The notes under the pieces are model-generated. The model saw only the letters and a program-made list of their open reading frames with translations, was not told the origin of the DNA and did not search any database. Position numbers and translations under genes: made by a program. Of a stretch of DNA of 53,781 nt, positions 26,558 to 36,039 are shown piece after piece. Origin of the DNA: Pirellulaceae bacterium (GTDB taxonomy: Bacteria; Planctomycetota; Planctomycetia; Pirellulales; Pirellulaceae); assembly GCA_028281725.1 (NCBI GenBank), contig JANQJJ010000464.1, positions 1-53,781 on the forward strand. The letters run 5' to 3'. The first letter of the stretch is position 1, and the number at the start of each line of letters is the position of its first letter.

Positions 26558-27550
26558 TTAGCGGAATGACTGAACAGAAGGCAGCCGCATTCCCAAATGG
26601 AGTCCGAGCGTAGCCAGTTTGTCACGGACTTCCGTCAGGGTCGTTTCACCGAAGTTTCGAATCTCGAGTAGCTGATCCTCGTTGCGTTGCACCAGCTCGC
26701 GAATCACATGAATGCCTTCGCTCTCGAGACAGTTGCCAGCCCGCACGCTAAGCCGCAGGTCGGCGACGGGCATATTCAGCTTGGCCTCCAACTGAGCCTC
26801 GACCGACCCCGGGCCACCGCGAGCGGTCGCATGCACCTGTTGCCCCAGTTCCGTATACTGAACGAACGGATTTAAGTGCTTGCGGAAGATCTTGGCCGCT
26901 TCGACCAGAGCCATCTCGGGCCCAATCGAACCATCCGTCCAAACTTCCAGATTCAATTTGTCGTAATTCGTTTTCTGACCAACTCGCGTTTCTTCTATCT
27001 CGTATCGAACACGGACTACGGGGCTAAAAACCGCGTCGATGGGAATGATGCCGATCTCATGGTCACGGGAGCTATGCTCGGAGGCCGGCACATACCCACG
27101 ACCGTTCTCGACAACCATTTCCATCACGAAAGGCACATCCTCGGTCACCGTCGCCAGGACGTGGTGCTTATTGATGATTTCGACGTCGGCGTCAGTTTCC
27201 ACATCGGCACCGGTAATCACGCCGGCGGTGGACCGTTCGACCGTAATGACTCGCGTCGAATCGCTATGATTTTTGACGACCAGCGACTTCACGTTCAGAA
27301 CGATGTCTGTGACGTCCTCGAGAATACCGGGAATGGTCGTAAATTCGTGCTGCGCTCCACGCACCTTGATTTGGGTGATGGCGCTACCCTGCAAGCTCGA
27401 GAGGAGAACACGGCGCAAGCTGTTGCCAACCGTCGTGCCAAAACCGCGCTCGAATGGCTCGGCAACAAACTTACCGTACGTTGGCGACAGCGTGTGCTGG
27501 TCCGGATGTACTGCACTGGGCAGCTCAAGACCTCGCCATTTGATATGCAT
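26558..27550 (-). CDS. rpoA: RNA polymerase alpha subunit
   Basis: A 330-residue protein (E. coli 329). The N-terminal assembly domain includes [21 protein letters not shown]. The C-terminal DNA-binding domain has [20 protein letters not shown], where the Arg equals E. coli R265 that binds UP elements. The Met at 27550 is the correct start. A frame extension to 27616 adds 22 residues of no similarity. It lies between rpsK and rplQ as in other bacteria, but without rpsD before it. Confidence 0.97.
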   Translation of the reverse strand: MHIKWRGLELPSAVHPDQHTLSPTYGKFVAEPFERGFGTTVGNSLRRVLLSSLQGSAITQIKVRGAQHEFTTIPGILEDVTDIVLNVKSLVVKNHSDSTRVITVERSTAGVITGADVETDADVEIINKHHVLATVTEDVPFVMEMVVENGRGYVPASEHSSRDHEIGIIPIDAVFSPVVRVRYEIEETRVGQKTNYDKLNLEVWTDGSIGPEMALVEAAKIFRKHLNPFVQYTELGQQVHATARGGPGSVEAQLEAKLNMPVADLRLSVRAGNCLESEGIHVIRELVQRNEDQLLEIRNFGETTLTEVRDKLATLGLHLGMRLPSVQSFR

Positions 27551-27691
27551 GTTGAGTTTCCCAAAAAAATTGGAGCCTGACTGTCGCGAAGCCCGATGCG
27601 GCTGCGCACGTTTCACAGAATGTTAAATTGACCGGAGCGGCCAAACCGCAGGCAAGCTTGGCTACGCCATCTTGTCCGCCATGATTCGTTC

Positions 27692-28072
27692 TTACACTCG
27701 GCGTCGCTTTCGAGGTCGGCAGCCGTTGTGAGGGATAGGCGTCACGTCCTCGATTAACTTCACCGTCATGCCGGCCGTCTGCAGGGCCGTAATGGCACTT
27801 TCACGACCGGAACCAGGACCCTTGACCCGGACTTCGAGTTCCTTCACGCCAAACTTGGATGCCTTTTCGGCAGCCTGCTGAGCCGCTACCTGGCCTGCAA
27901 AGGGAGTGCTCTTACGACTTCCCTTGAAGCCACACGTGCCGGAACTGGCCCAACAAAGCGTATCACCCTTGGTATCGGTAATCGTGACCGTCGTGTTGTT
28001 GAACGTAGAACGAATGTGTGCCACAGCGACCGTGACATTGCGACGCTGCTTGCGACGTTTAACCTTCGCCAC
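27692..28072 (-). CDS. rpsK: Ribosomal protein S11
   Basis: A 126-residue S11, part of the 30S platform. It starts with GTG at 28072, preceded by GAGG with 7-nt spacing. Typical parts are [35 protein letters not shown] and the C-terminal [11 protein letters not shown]. Confidence 0.97.
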   Translation of the reverse strand: MAKVKRRKQRRNVTVAVAHIRSTFNNTTVTITDTKGDTLCWASSGTCGFKGSRKSTPFAGQVAAQQAAEKASKFGVKELEVRVKGPGSGRESAITALQTAGMTVKLIEDVTPIPHNGCRPRKRRRV

Positions 28073-28138
28073 TTGAAAACCTCTTCAGCCGTACAAGCTA
28101 GTATGATAATAATTTCAAACCGATAGCATCGCCCGATG

Positions 28139-28522
28139 CTACCGCAAGTCCTTGACGCCCTTCTTGCCCGCAACCGTCTTGCGAGGGCCCTTGCGAGTCC
28201 GGGCATTGGTACGCGTTCGCTGGCCTCTAACCGGAAGTCCCATACGGTGCCGCATCCCCCGGTAACACTTGACCTCCCGAAGCCGGTTGATATTCTGCGT
28301 TAGCTGGCGGCGAAGCGGACCTTCGACTACATAATCACGCTCCAGCAGGCTTGCCAGGCGACTGAGCTCGTCTTCGTCCAGCTCGCGAGCTGGCTTGCTC
28401 ATATTGATATTGGTCTTAACGCAAACTTCCCGTGCGACCTTCGGCCCCACACCGTAAAGATAGGTAAGCGAAGTCGATACCCTCTTATCGTTGGGTATGT
28501 CCACACCGAGTAAACGCGGCAC
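28139..28522 (-). CDS. rpsM: Ribosomal protein S13
   Basis: A 127-residue S13 of the 30S head, contacting the P-site tRNA. It has the N-terminal helix-two-turn-helix region (LLGVDIPNDKRV) and the basic tail GLPVRGQRTRTNARTRKG. The start is GTG at 28522 with AAGGAG 7 nt upstream. The adk-rpsM gap holds a candidate promoter instead of rpmJ and infA. Confidence 0.97.
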   Translation of the reverse strand: MPRLLGVDIPNDKRVSTSLTYLYGVGPKVAREVCVKTNINMSKPARELDEDELSRLASLLERDYVVEGPLRRQLTQNINRLREVKCYRGMRHRMGLPVRGQRTRTNARTRKGPRKTVAGKKGVKDLR

Positions 28523-28554
28523 GGATGGCTCCTTAGCAAAAAACGTAAGTGCTT

Positions 28555-28585
28555 ATTATATTTAGACTTGCGCCTGATTTGGCAA
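28555..28585 (-). promoter_or_regulatory. Candidate sigma70-type promoter before rpsM
   Basis: On the minus strand TTGCCA (28580-28585) is followed after 19 nt by a perfect TATAAT (28555-28560), about 33 nt before the rpsM start. The same stretch forms an inverted repeat AGACTTGC/GCAAGTCT (28564-28589). The 19-nt spacer is longer than ideal. It could let rpsM-rpsK-rpoA-rplQ-rpmG be transcribed separately from the upstream genes. Confidence 0.45.
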
Positions 28586-28685
28586 GTCTGGAAATTTGGG
28601 ACTGGCACACTGGAAACGGGGCATTGTACCCCACTAAAACCCAGAATGACAAGCCGTAACTATCGGCAACCATCGATATGGGCAG

Positions 28686-29255
28686 CTAGCTTCGCCCGGT
28701 GACCGACTGTTTGATCTGTTCGAAAACCTCATCTTGTGTCTGCATGCCATCAATGGTGATCAGCAAGCGACGTTTTTTGTAATAGTCCAGCAGCGGAGCG
28801 GTCTGCGTCTTGAAAACTCGAAGACGTGACCGAATCGTCTCCTGATTGTCGTCCCCTCGACTCTCAAGTTCTGCGCGTTTGAGCAGTCGTTTAATCAACT
28901 CGTCCTGGGCTACCTGTAAATCCAGGACCAGATCCAGCTTTCGAGCGGTGCGAGCAAAGTGCTCATCGAGCAACTGGGCTTGGACGATCGTTCGGGGAAA
29001 ACCATCGAACAAACAACCCGGTTCGCAGTCCGGATGGGCCAGTCTCTGAGCGACGATTCGCATCACAAGATGGTCCGGCGCCAATTCGCCCGCGTCCAAA
29101 TGGCGTGCCACCCAGCGCGCCAGTGCCGTATCCTGACTCTTCACCTCCCGAAGCATTTCGCCGGTGGAGAGCTGGGGGATGCCCAACAATTCAACCAGCC
29201 TCTTACACTGAGTACCCTTGCCTGCGCCCGGTGGTCCGATAAAGACTATGCGCAT
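28686..29255 (-). CDS. adk: Adenylate kinase (short LID form)
   Basis: A 189-residue enzyme that interconverts 2 ADP and ATP plus AMP. The P-loop GPPGAGKGT lies at residues 7-15, DGFPRT in the middle and the arginine-rich LID region near 130-145. The zinc-type LID insertion of long bacterial kinases (about 214 aa) is absent. The position between secY and rpsM is the common bacterial one. Confidence 0.95.
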   Translation of the reverse strand: MRIVFIGPPGAGKGTQCKRLVELLGIPQLSTGEMLREVKSQDTALARWVARHLDAGELAPDHLVMRIVAQRLAHPDCEPGCLFDGFPRTIVQAQLLDEHFARTARKLDLVLDLQVAQDELIKRLLKRAELESRGDDNQETIRSRLRVFKTQTAPLLDYYKKRRLLITIDGMQTQDEVFEQIKQSVTGRS

Positions 29256-29334
29256 GGCTTTTTCAGGCCCTTCGAATCAACAATCCAAGTTGGGATGTGG
29301 TTTTCTGCTCAAATCACACACCCTCTCAAACCGC

Positions 29335-30699
29335 TTAAGACTCCAGCAACCCACGGTAGTTTCTCATCAGCAGATGGTTGTCGATTTTCTGAATCAAATC
29401 GAATCCCACACTAACCGCGATCAACAATCCCGTACCGCCGTAAAATGACGCAACTGAGAACGGCACACCGAGCTGAATATTGACAATAATGGGCACGATC
29501 GCCACCAGAGCCAAAAAGCCTGCACCGACGTAAGTAATCCGGATCATGACCTTCTCCAGGTAATCCGCCGTTCTCTTACCGGGGCGATAACCAGGAATAA
29601 ACGTGCCGTGATCCTTCAAGTTCTCGGACATCTCCTTTGGATTGAACGTAATGGATGTCCAAAAATAGCAAAAGAAGAAGATCATCAAGACATAGAGAAC
29701 GATGTAAGTCAACGATTGTCCGCCCGTAAAAATGCTCGAGAGCATAGTAAAGAACGACGCGGCCGTCGTCTGTTCCGGGCCGGCAAACCAGCTGGCAACG
29801 GCTCCGAACACCAGACCGGGTAGCATCAGCAGACTACTGGCGAAAATGATCGGCATCACACCCGCTTGATTGATCCGCAGGGGCAAGTACTGCTTCGTGC
29901 CGCCATAGACGCGTCGTCCGCGAACGTGCTTGGCACTTTGAGTCTGAATGCGCCGCTGCCCAAGGGTGATAAAAACCACACCGAACACCACCGTAATGAA
30001 CAGCGCGGCCAGCACGATCAACTTGTCAGGGCCGATTTCACCCGACGAGCCACTAAGCTCCGTGGTCATGTTCTGTCGCAATTCAATCAGCGCCCGAGGC
30101 ATCTGGGCCAGAATACTGGCCATAATCAACAGGCTGATCCCGTTGCCAATTCCATACTCGTCGATCTGTTCACCAAGCCACATCAGGAAGACGGTGCCGC
30201 ACGTCATGATGGCAATGGCCGTCAGTTGCCAGCCCCAATGCAAGGTCACCGTACCGGGATAGCAAAATTGAGGCGCCAGGTTTTCCGGGTTGCTCATCAC
30301 CACGTACTTCAAGTACACCCAACTCTGGATCACGCACAGCAAAACGGTCAAGTAACGCGTGTACTCGTTAATCTTCCGCATGCCGGTTTGCCCCTCTTTG
30401 CGGAGCTGCTCAATGGGCTTCCAGACGCTCCCCAGGAGCTGAAAAACGATCGACGCGGAGATGTACGGCATGATTCCCAGGCCAAAAATCGTGACCTCCC
30501 GCAGATCGGTTGCCGCAAAGACCGAGAACTTCTCGAGAAACGAATCGAACTGGTTACCCGTTCCGTCGCCCGATGGAGCGTTGACCATCGGCAGCCGAAT
30601 TTGATAGCCGATACGATAGACCCCGAGCAAAGCCAGCGTTAGAAGAATCTTCTGCCGCAGCTCCGGAATCGTAAAGATGACTCTCAGTTTTTCCCACAT
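29335..30699 (-). CDS. secY: Preprotein translocase subunit SecY
   Basis: A 454-residue integral membrane protein with ten hydrophobic helices, the central channel of Sec export. Characteristic parts are the first helix with LALLGVYRIGYQI, FGLGIMPYISASI (helix 2) and RPGKRTADYLEKVMIRITYVGA near helix 8. GGAG lies 8 nt before the ATG at 30699. It follows rplO as in most bacteria. Confidence 0.97.
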   Translation of the reverse strand: MWEKLRVIFTIPELRQKILLTLALLGVYRIGYQIRLPMVNAPSGDGTGNQFDSFLEKFSVFAATDLREVTIFGLGIMPYISASIVFQLLGSVWKPIEQLRKEGQTGMRKINEYTRYLTVLLCVIQSWVYLKYVVMSNPENLAPQFCYPGTVTLHWGWQLTAIAIMTCGTVFLMWLGEQIDEYGIGNGISLLIMASILAQMPRALIELRQNMTTELSGSSGEIGPDKLIVLAALFITVVFGVVFITLGQRRIQTQSAKHVRGRRVYGGTKQYLPLRINQAGVMPIIFASSLLMLPGLVFGAVASWFAGPEQTTAASFFTMLSSIFTGGQSLTYIVLYVLMIFFFCYFWTSITFNPKEMSENLKDHGTFIPGYRPGKRTADYLEKVMIRITYVGAGFLALVAIVPIIVNIQLGVPFSVASFYGGTGLLIAVSVGFDLIQKIDNHLLMRNYRGLLES

Positions 30700-30739
30700 C
30701 GGTAAGACTCCTCAGTCAACCGGCAGAATCCGTCCTGGG

Positions 30740-31237
30740 TTACTTTTTGCTTTTCGCCAAATCGGCAACACGCTGCCCCGGCGTGCGTTTGGCCTGCAAC
30801 TTGGTCACCGTGCCACCGGCCGCGGTAATCTTTTCTCTCGCTGAGTTACTAAATCGATGGGCAGCCACTTGCAGCGCCTTGTCGACCTCACCGCCACCCA
30901 AAATCTTGATCTCGTCAAATCGTTTCTTGACGATCCCCCTGTCCTTCAGGACTTGGGGCGTAATCTCTTCGCCGGCGGCAAACACCGCGGACAGATCACC
31001 AACGTTGATGGCAATCACCGTCAACGCATATCGGTTGAAGAATCCGCGCTTGGGGATGCGACGAGCCATCGGCAGATCCTCACCGACGGAGCCCGGGTGC
31101 CGGGAATAGCCGGCGCGAGACTTCTGCCCATCCTGGCCGCGACCGGACGTCTTACCTTGACCTGCTGCCTTACCTCGACCGAGCCGACGGGGCTTACGGT
31201 GTTTGGTAATTCCTTGATTAACTTGATCGATTCTCAT
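30740..31237 (-). CDS. rplO: Ribosomal protein L15
   Basis: A 165-residue L15 (E. coli 144) of the 50S core. It has the basic KPRRLGRGKAAGQGKTSGRG segment, FFNRYALTVIAINVGDLSA and a Lys/Arg-rich tail. Its ATG overlaps the rpsE stop as ATGA. The L30 gene (rpmD), usually located between rpsE and rplO, is absent. Confidence 0.96.
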   Translation of the reverse strand: MRIDQVNQGITKHRKPRRLGRGKAAGQGKTSGRGQDGQKSRAGYSRHPGSVGEDLPMARRIPKRGFFNRYALTVIAINVGDLSAVFAAGEEITPQVLKDRGIVKKRFDEIKILGGGEVDKALQVAAHRFSNSAREKITAAGGTVTKLQAKRTPGQRVADLAKSKK

Positions 31238-31725
31238 GATAAGGTCACTCCACGCAGGCTCTCGACCTGTTCGCGAGTTCGTAACTGCCTGAGTGCGTCA
31301 AACGTCGCTTTGACTAGCACGGATGGGTTGTTGGAGCTAAAGCTCTTGGTCAGGATATCACGGAGTCCGACCGCTTCACACACGGCGCGAACGGCTGGTC
31401 CTGCGATAATACCGGTACCTGGGCTGGCCGGCAGCAAGATGACCTTGGCTGCACCGTAGCGCCCGATCACCGAGTGAGGAATCGTGCCGTCGACGATCGG
31501 TACATCGACCACGTCTCGGTTTGCCTGTTTCTGGGCCTTCGACACGCTGGGAGGCACCTCATTCGCCTTGCCGTAACCATATCCCACCCGGCCCTTGCCG
31601 TCGCCGACAACCACGAGCGCCGCAAAACTGAACCGACGTCCACCTTTAACCACGGCTGCACAGCGCTTGATCTTGAGCACGCGCTCAATGGAGCCGTCAA
31701 CTGACTGGTCGGATGTATTAGCCAC
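31234..31725 (-). CDS. rpsE: Ribosomal protein S5
   Basis: A 163-residue S5 (E. coli 167). It has the double-stranded RNA-binding N-terminal domain with RRFSFAALVVVGDGKGRVGYGYGKA and the C-terminal PASPGTGIIAGPAVRAV. I prefer GTG at 31725. Another GTG at 31737 directly overlaps the GGGGA that would serve as ribosome site. Its stop overlaps the rplO start. Confidence 0.95.
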   Translation of the reverse strand: MANTSDQSVDGSIERVLKIKRCAAVVKGGRRFSFAALVVVGDGKGRVGYGYGKANEVPPSVSKAQKQANRDVVDVPIVDGTIPHSVIGRYGAAKVILLPASPGTGIIAGPAVRAVCEAVGLRDILTKSFSSNNPSVLVKATFDALRQLRTREQVESLRGVTLS

Positions 31726-31781
31726 TGTATTAGGCACTCCCCGAAATAAATCAAATCTGCAAATGGAACTTGGTTGGGCGA

Positions 31782-32138
31782 CTAAAACTCCAGACCACCC
31801 TCACGCGCGGCATCGGCAAATGCGGCCACCCGTCCGTGATAGCGACACACCCCACGATCCAACCGAACTTTTTTTACTCCCACGGCTTGAGCCTTTTCCG
31901 CAATCAGCTGGCCGACCCTCTGGGCCGCCTCGCAATTGCTGCCGCCGGCTACCGCCTTGTCGTGAGTGGATGCCGATGCCAGCGTGCGCCCGCTCTCGTC
32001 ATCGATCAACTGACAGGAAAAATGCTTGAGCGTACGATGAACGGACAGTCTGGGGCAATCTGCCACGCCACGAACTTTATTGCGAACACGAAAACGCCGC
32101 CGTCGCCGCTGGTTGTTTATTATTTTCTTGAGCTTCAC
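31782..32138 (-). CDS. rplR: Ribosomal protein L18
   Basis: A 118-residue L18 that binds 5S rRNA with L5. It has the N-terminal RRRRRFRVRNKVRG region and RPRLSVHRTLKHFSCQLIDD-like core, ending in FADAAREGGLEF. GTG at 32138 gives the usual length. A TTG at 32153 would add five residues. Confidence 0.94.
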   Translation of the reverse strand: MKLKKIINNQRRRRRFRVRNKVRGVADCPRLSVHRTLKHFSCQLIDDESGRTLASASTHDKAVAGGSNCEAAQRVGQLIAEKAQAVGVKKVRLDRGVCRYHGRVAAFADAAREGGLEF

Positions 32139-32203
32139 AGGGCCACCCGACAAAGTCCAATTAGTTCTTGAAATGAATTCTTACGTGACAATCGGTACAC
32201 CCG

Positions 32204-32746
32204 TTAGGTTGCCGACTTACCTGGCTTGAGCTTGATTTGTTCACCTTGATAGCGAATCCCTTTACCCTTGTAGGGCTCCGGCTTCCGTAGCGAACGAACT
32301 TCGGCTGCAAACTGGCCGACTTTCTGCTTGTCACATCCTCGCACCACGATGTGCGTCTGATCCGGACAGGTGACTTCCAACCCGTCAGGGATCTCCTTCT
32401 TGAGTTCATTGGCATAGCCGACCCGCAACTGCAGTTCCTTGCCCTGCACGGCGCAGATGTACCCCACGCCCACGACTTCGAGCCGCTTTTCGTAACCGTC
32501 TTTGACGCCCAGGATCATGTTGTTAATGACGGCTCGAGTCAGCCCGTGCAACTCGCGAGATGTGCGTACATCCGAATCGCGGCTGACGATGACGCTCTTT
32601 GCCTCTTCGTCCACTGAAACCGTTACTTCCGGTCGGTGCTGGAACTGGAGCTTACCCTTGGGTCCCTCGACGGTGACCGTCCGATCACCCACGCTGACCT
32701 TCACACCGTCGATCACAGAAACAGGCTTTTTACCGATACGCGACAT
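32204..32746 (-). CDS. rplF: Ribosomal protein L6
   Basis: A 180-residue L6 (E. coli 177) with MSRIGKKPV at the start and GPKGKL. The C-terminal part has KPEPYKGKGIRYQGEQIKLKPGKSA, the conserved L6 signature. ATG at 32746 is the family start; an upstream GTG at 32761 is rejected because no ribosome site suits it. Confidence 0.96.
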   Translation of the reverse strand: MSRIGKKPVSVIDGVKVSVGDRTVTVEGPKGKLQFQHRPEVTVSVDEEAKSVIVSRDSDVRTSRELHGLTRAVINNMILGVKDGYEKRLEVVGVGYICAVQGKELQLRVGYANELKKEIPDGLEVTCPDQTHIVVRGCDKQKVGQFAAEVRSLRKPEPYKGKGIRYQGEQIKLKPGKSAT

Positions 32747-32821
32747 GGCCAAGCCACTCAAAAAAATACGTGTAAACTGTCTTCTACTACTGTCTTCTGT
32801 CCGCTGGACAAAAACTTGGGG

Positions 32822-33217
32822 TTAACAGACCTCACAGAGCACTTCACCGCCGATATTCTGCTGCCGAGCCTCGCGATCACTAACCACACCGCGACTGGTG
32901 CTGATGATCGAGATCCCCAGTCCGTTGAGAACTGGTCGCAGGTCGCGGCTCTTGCTAAAGACCCGCCGGCCTGGTTTGCTTACTCTGCGAATAGTCTGAA
33001 TTACCCGTTCCCCGTTGGGGCCGTATTTCAATTCGATGCGCAGCTGCTTGACGGGCTCGCCGTCCACTTCTTTGAAGTCCCAAATGTATCCTTCACGCTT
33101 CAAAACATCTGCCACTCCAAGCTTGACTCGCGACAACGGCATATCGACGTGTGGGCGTTCCACTCGCACGGCGTTGCGGATTCGAGTAAGCATGTCAGCG
33201 ATAGGGTCAGTCATCAT
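32822..33217 (-). CDS. rpsH: Ribosomal protein S8
   Basis: A 131-residue S8 that binds the central 16S domain and in many bacteria also represses its operon (family knowledge). DPIADMLTRIRNA opens the protein and TSRGVVSDREARQQNIGGEVLC closes it. Two ATGs are adjacent (33217 and 33214), and either could start translation. Confidence 0.97.
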   Translation of the reverse strand: MMTDPIADMLTRIRNAVRVERPHVDMPLSRVKLGVADVLKREGYIWDFKEVDGEPVKQLRIELKYGPNGERVIQTIRRVSKPGRRVFSKSRDLRPVLNGLGISIISTSRGVVSDREARQQNIGGEVLCEVC

Positions 33218-33314
33218 CGCGGTCTGTGTCCCTTTACATAACTTTCATGGGCCAAATCGACCTGGCTACCATTTGGTCTGACGAATTTTCTCATTCGTCC
33301 ACACCGTGAAAAAA

Positions 33315-33500
33315 CTACCAACTTGCCTTACGAACACCCGGAATCAAGCCCTGGTCGGCCAAGTTACGGAAGCAAATCCGGCAGATGCCAAACTTGCGAT
33401 AAACCGAACGCGGCCGACCACAGAGCTTACAACGATTCTCGCGCCTGACTGAGAACTTGGGCGCGCGTTTCGCCTTTGCTATTTTGCTTTTGCTTGCCAC
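33315..33500 (-). CDS. rpsN: Ribosomal protein S14, zinc-binding type
   Basis: A 61-residue S14 of the zinc type (rpsZ-like). Two CxxC pairs are complete: Cys24/Cys27 in CKLC and Cys40/Cys43 in CRIC. The start is GTG at 33500. In contrast to L33 in this cluster, its zinc site is intact. Confidence 0.96.
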   Translation of the reverse strand: MASKSKIAKAKRAPKFSVRRENRCKLCGRPRSVYRKFGICRICFRNLADQGLIPGVRKASW

Positions 33501-33564
33501 GGGATAAGTGTCCCCGTCAATCCGAATTAAGTTGAAATGAAACTAAACGATAACTCTACGTCGA

Positions 33565-34131
33565 CTAGGCCGCATTCGTGGGCGCCTTGGCTGCCTGGAA
33601 TGGCATGCCGAACATCTCCAGCAACAACAATCCATGCTCGTCGGTGCTCGCGGTGGTCCCAATGGTAATATTCATGCCTTGCGGCTTGGTGTACTTGTCA
33701 GGATTCAACTCGGGGAAAACCAATTGCTCGGTCAAACTCAAGCTGTAGTTGCCATGCCCATCGAAGGCCTTCCGGCTCACCCCGCGGAAGTCACGAACTC
33801 GAGGCAGGACAATGGTGATCAGCCGATCGAAAAATTCATACATCCGCTGCCGCCGAAGCGTGACCTTACACCCAATAGGCATGCCTTCACGCAACCGGAA
33901 TCCGGCGATTGATTTCCGGGCAATCGTCTGAACGGGACGCTGCCCGGCAATCTCCGTCATCGCATCAAAGGCCAACTCCAGGTTCTTTTTGTCGGCAACG
34001 GCCGAGCCGACACCCATGTTGATTACGATCTTATCCAACTTGGGAATCGCCATGGAATTCTTGATTCCCAGTTGCTCCGCCAACGCGGACCGAATTTCTG
34101 ACTGATACCGTTCTTGCAACCGTGGGGCCAT
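33565..34131 (-). CDS. rplE: Ribosomal protein L5
   Basis: A 188-residue L5 (E. coli 179), a 5S rRNA binder. It contains [35 protein letters not shown] and the C-terminal [10 protein letters not shown]. It lies between rplX and rpsN as expected. Confidence 0.97.
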   Translation of the reverse strand: MAPRLQERYQSEIRSALAEQLGIKNSMAIPKLDKIVINMGVGSAVADKKNLELAFDAMTEIAGQRPVQTIARKSIAGFRLREGMPIGCKVTLRRQRMYEFFDRLITIVLPRVRDFRGVSRKAFDGHGNYSLSLTEQLVFPELNPDKYTKPQGMNITIGTTASTDEHGLLLLEMFGMPFQAAKAPTNAA

Positions 34132-34222
34132 GGCCTCTGGTTCCTAATCCAAACCTGTTGACTGAAATGTTTCTTAAAGTTGTTGCCGCCGAGGCAAAGC
34201 CCAGCTCGATCGACTGGTGGAA

Positions 34223-34570
34223 CTATCCCTGGGCGTAACGCGTCTTGGGCGGTGCAATCACGCCCAGCGATGCGCCGCTACGGCGTGCAAAGCGTTCTTT
34301 GCTGCCATCGGCCAGGTATCGCACGCCCACCCGGGTTGGCTTGCCCGTTTGCGGGCAGAGTAACGCCACGTTGCTGACGCTGATGGGCATCTCTTTGCTA
34401 AGTCGCCCACCCTGAGGATTCTTGCCACTGCGTTTGACGTGTTTGTAGACCCGATTGACACCTTCTACGATCACGCGACTAGCCTCGCGATCGACCTTCA
34501 GCACCTTGCCACGGGCACCCGTGTCGACACCGCTGATCACCAGCACTTCATCTTCTTCGCGAATCAACAT
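34223..34570 (-). CDS. rplX: Ribosomal protein L24
   Basis: A 115-residue L24 (E. coli 104), one of the assembly initiators of the 50S subunit. Its KOW motif reads EDEVLVISGVDTGARGKVLKV. The ATG at 34570 overlaps the rplN stop by one base (TGATG), a layout typical of translational coupling. Confidence 0.95.
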   Translation of the reverse strand: MLIREEDEVLVISGVDTGARGKVLKVDREASRVIVEGVNRVYKHVKRSGKNPQGGRLSKEMPISVSNVALLCPQTGKPTRVGVRYLADGSKERFARRSGASLGVIAPPKTRYAQG

Positions 34571-34938
34571 CACACTACCTCGCTGGCCAGGCTGACGATC
34601 TTCATAAACCTTCGCTCACGCAGCTCTCGAGCCACGGCACCAAAAATCCGGGTTCCACGGGGGTTTGCATCTTTATCGATGAGCACCACTGCGTTGCTGT
34701 CAAACCGGATGTAACTCCCGTCGGGTCGTCGGGTCGGCTGTTTGCAGCGAACCACCACGGCGCGAACGATCGACTTTTTCTTGACTTCACTACCGGCTTG
34801 CACCGCCTTAACCGAACAAATGATCACATCGCCCAAGCCCGCGTACCGTCGCCGGCTACCGCCGAGCACCTTGATACACATCACTTCTTTGGCGCCGCTA
34901 TTGTCGGCAACGGCAAGTCGTGTTTCTTGTTGAATCAT
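34570..34938 (-). CDS. rplN: Ribosomal protein L14
   Basis: A 122-residue L14 at the subunit interface. Conserved parts are [33 protein letters not shown] and the central [16 protein letters not shown]. The stop overlaps the rplX start. Confidence 0.97.
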   Translation of the reverse strand: MIQQETRLAVADNSGAKEVMCIKVLGGSRRRYAGLGDVIICSVKAVQAGSEVKKKSIVRAVVVRCKQPTRRPDGSYIRFDSNAVVLIDKDANPRGTRIFGAVARELRERRFMKIVSLASEVV

Positions 34939-35012
34939 GGCTTCACTAAAACCAGTTTGCGTTTTCCAGTAATCAAATTCCGATGAACAACCGCCGGCCC
35001 GCAGGTGCCCTG

Positions 35013-35360
35013 CTACGCTCCGGCAGAATCCGACTCGCCAGCGAGTTCGTCAATCGTCTGGGATTGCTCATTGGATTGGGATCGGCGGGCCGCACGCAGA
35101 GCTGCCATGTCTACCTCTTTGCTCTTTTCAACCACGCGAATCAAAGTCCAGCGTTTTAGGCGACTGAGCGGCCGGCTTTCTTGAATCTCCACCTTGTCGC
35201 CGGCAGCGGACTCGTTGTTTTCGTCATGGACGTGGCAAACAGTACGGCGTTTGACGTATTTGCCGTACTTCGGGTGTTTCACCGTGCGGTTAATCTCCAC
35301 CCGACGGGTCTTGGACGCCTTGTCGCTTGTGACCACTCCAACTACTACTCTCGCTGGCAT
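35013..35360 (-). CDS. rpsQ: Ribosomal protein S17 with C-terminal extension
   Basis: A 115-residue S17 (E. coli 84). The OB-fold core includes [21 protein letters not shown] and [20 protein letters not shown]. About 30 extra residues at the C-terminus are Ser/Gln/Glu-rich and end acidic. It binds 16S helix 11 and 5' domain RNA. Confidence 0.95.
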   Translation of the reverse strand: MPARVVVGVVTSDKASKTRRVEINRTVKHPKYGKYVKRRTVCHVHDENNESAAGDKVEIQESRPLSRLKRWTLIRVVEKSKEVDMAALRAARRSQSNEQSQTIDELAGESDSAGA

Positions 35361-35393
35361 ATTAGCCCTACCGAAATCTCAAATGGTGAATCT

Positions 35394-35600
35394 TTAGGAA
35401 GTCTGCTTACTCGCAGCGGCTCGTTCCGTCTGTAAAGTCCGAACCCGGGCGATCAACCTGCGGTTGCGTCGCGTCTCCGAAGGAGCGTCCAATTTCTCGG
35501 TTTGCGATTGGACTCGCAACCGAAAAAGCTGCGTTGCCGCATCTTTGGCAGTCAATTCCAACTGCTCGTCACTCATTTCCCGCAATTCGTTAATCTTCAT
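35394..35600 (-). CDS. rpmC: Ribosomal protein L29
   Basis: A 68-residue helical L29 near the exit tunnel. It starts MKINELREMSDEQLELTAKD, the family pattern. The ATG at 35600 is chosen, since a frame extension to 35684 adds 28 residues overlapping rplP without homology. Confidence 0.95.
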   Translation of the reverse strand: MKINELREMSDEQLELTAKDAATQLFRLRVQSQTEKLDAPSETRRNRRLIARVRTLQTERAAASKQTS

Positions 35601-35622
35601 CTCAAACCTCTCTGTCGCCTGC

Positions 35623-36039
35623 CTAGGCAGGTCGTCGCCGTACCAACCGAACCGGAATCGGCATCTTGGCTGCCAAGCGGGCAAAACAAACTTTTGCCTG
35701 CTGCTCGGTTACGCCGGCCAATTCATACAGGATGGTGCCTGGCTTCACCACGGCTACCCAAGCCTCCGGTTCTCCCTTGCCTTTCCCCATCCGCGTTTCC
35801 AACGGTTTGGAGGAAATTGGCTTGTCGGGAAAAATGCGAATGTACAACCGACCTTCACCACGTACGTACTGCTGCGCCGCGATCCGACCCGCTTCGATCG
35901 TTCGCGCCTTGATCCATCCACCCTGCGTTGCTTGCAATCCAAAATCGCCGTAGACGACCTTATTGCCGCGGGTAGCATTACCTTTTATGCGCCCTCTTTG
36001 GCTTTTTCGATGCTTGACTCGCTTGGGCATCAGCGCCAT
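35623..36039 (-). CDS. rplP: Ribosomal protein L16
   Basis: A 138-residue L16 (E. coli 136) near the A-site. The first 20 residues read M-x2-MPKRVKHRKSQRGRIKG. Its start at 36039, with GGGAG 9 nt upstream, lies inside the end of rpsC, so 62 nt (35978-36039) are coded in two frames. A second ATG at 36030 would leave a 53-nt overlap. Either start gives a normal L16. Confidence 0.95.
   Translation of the reverse strand: MALMPKRVKHRKSQRGRIKGNATRGNKVVYGDFGLQATQGGWIKARTIEAGRIAAQQYVRGEGRLYIRIFPDKPISSKPLETRMGKGKGEPEAWVAVVKPGTILYELAGVTEQQAKVCFARLAAKMPIPVRLVRRRPA

Noticed and set aside
28523-28685. Possible rpmJ (L36) or infA between adk and rpsM
   Set aside because: I looked for the L36 start (MKVRxSVK) and cysteine pattern on both strands and found none. 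The stretch is AT-rich with a likely promoter.
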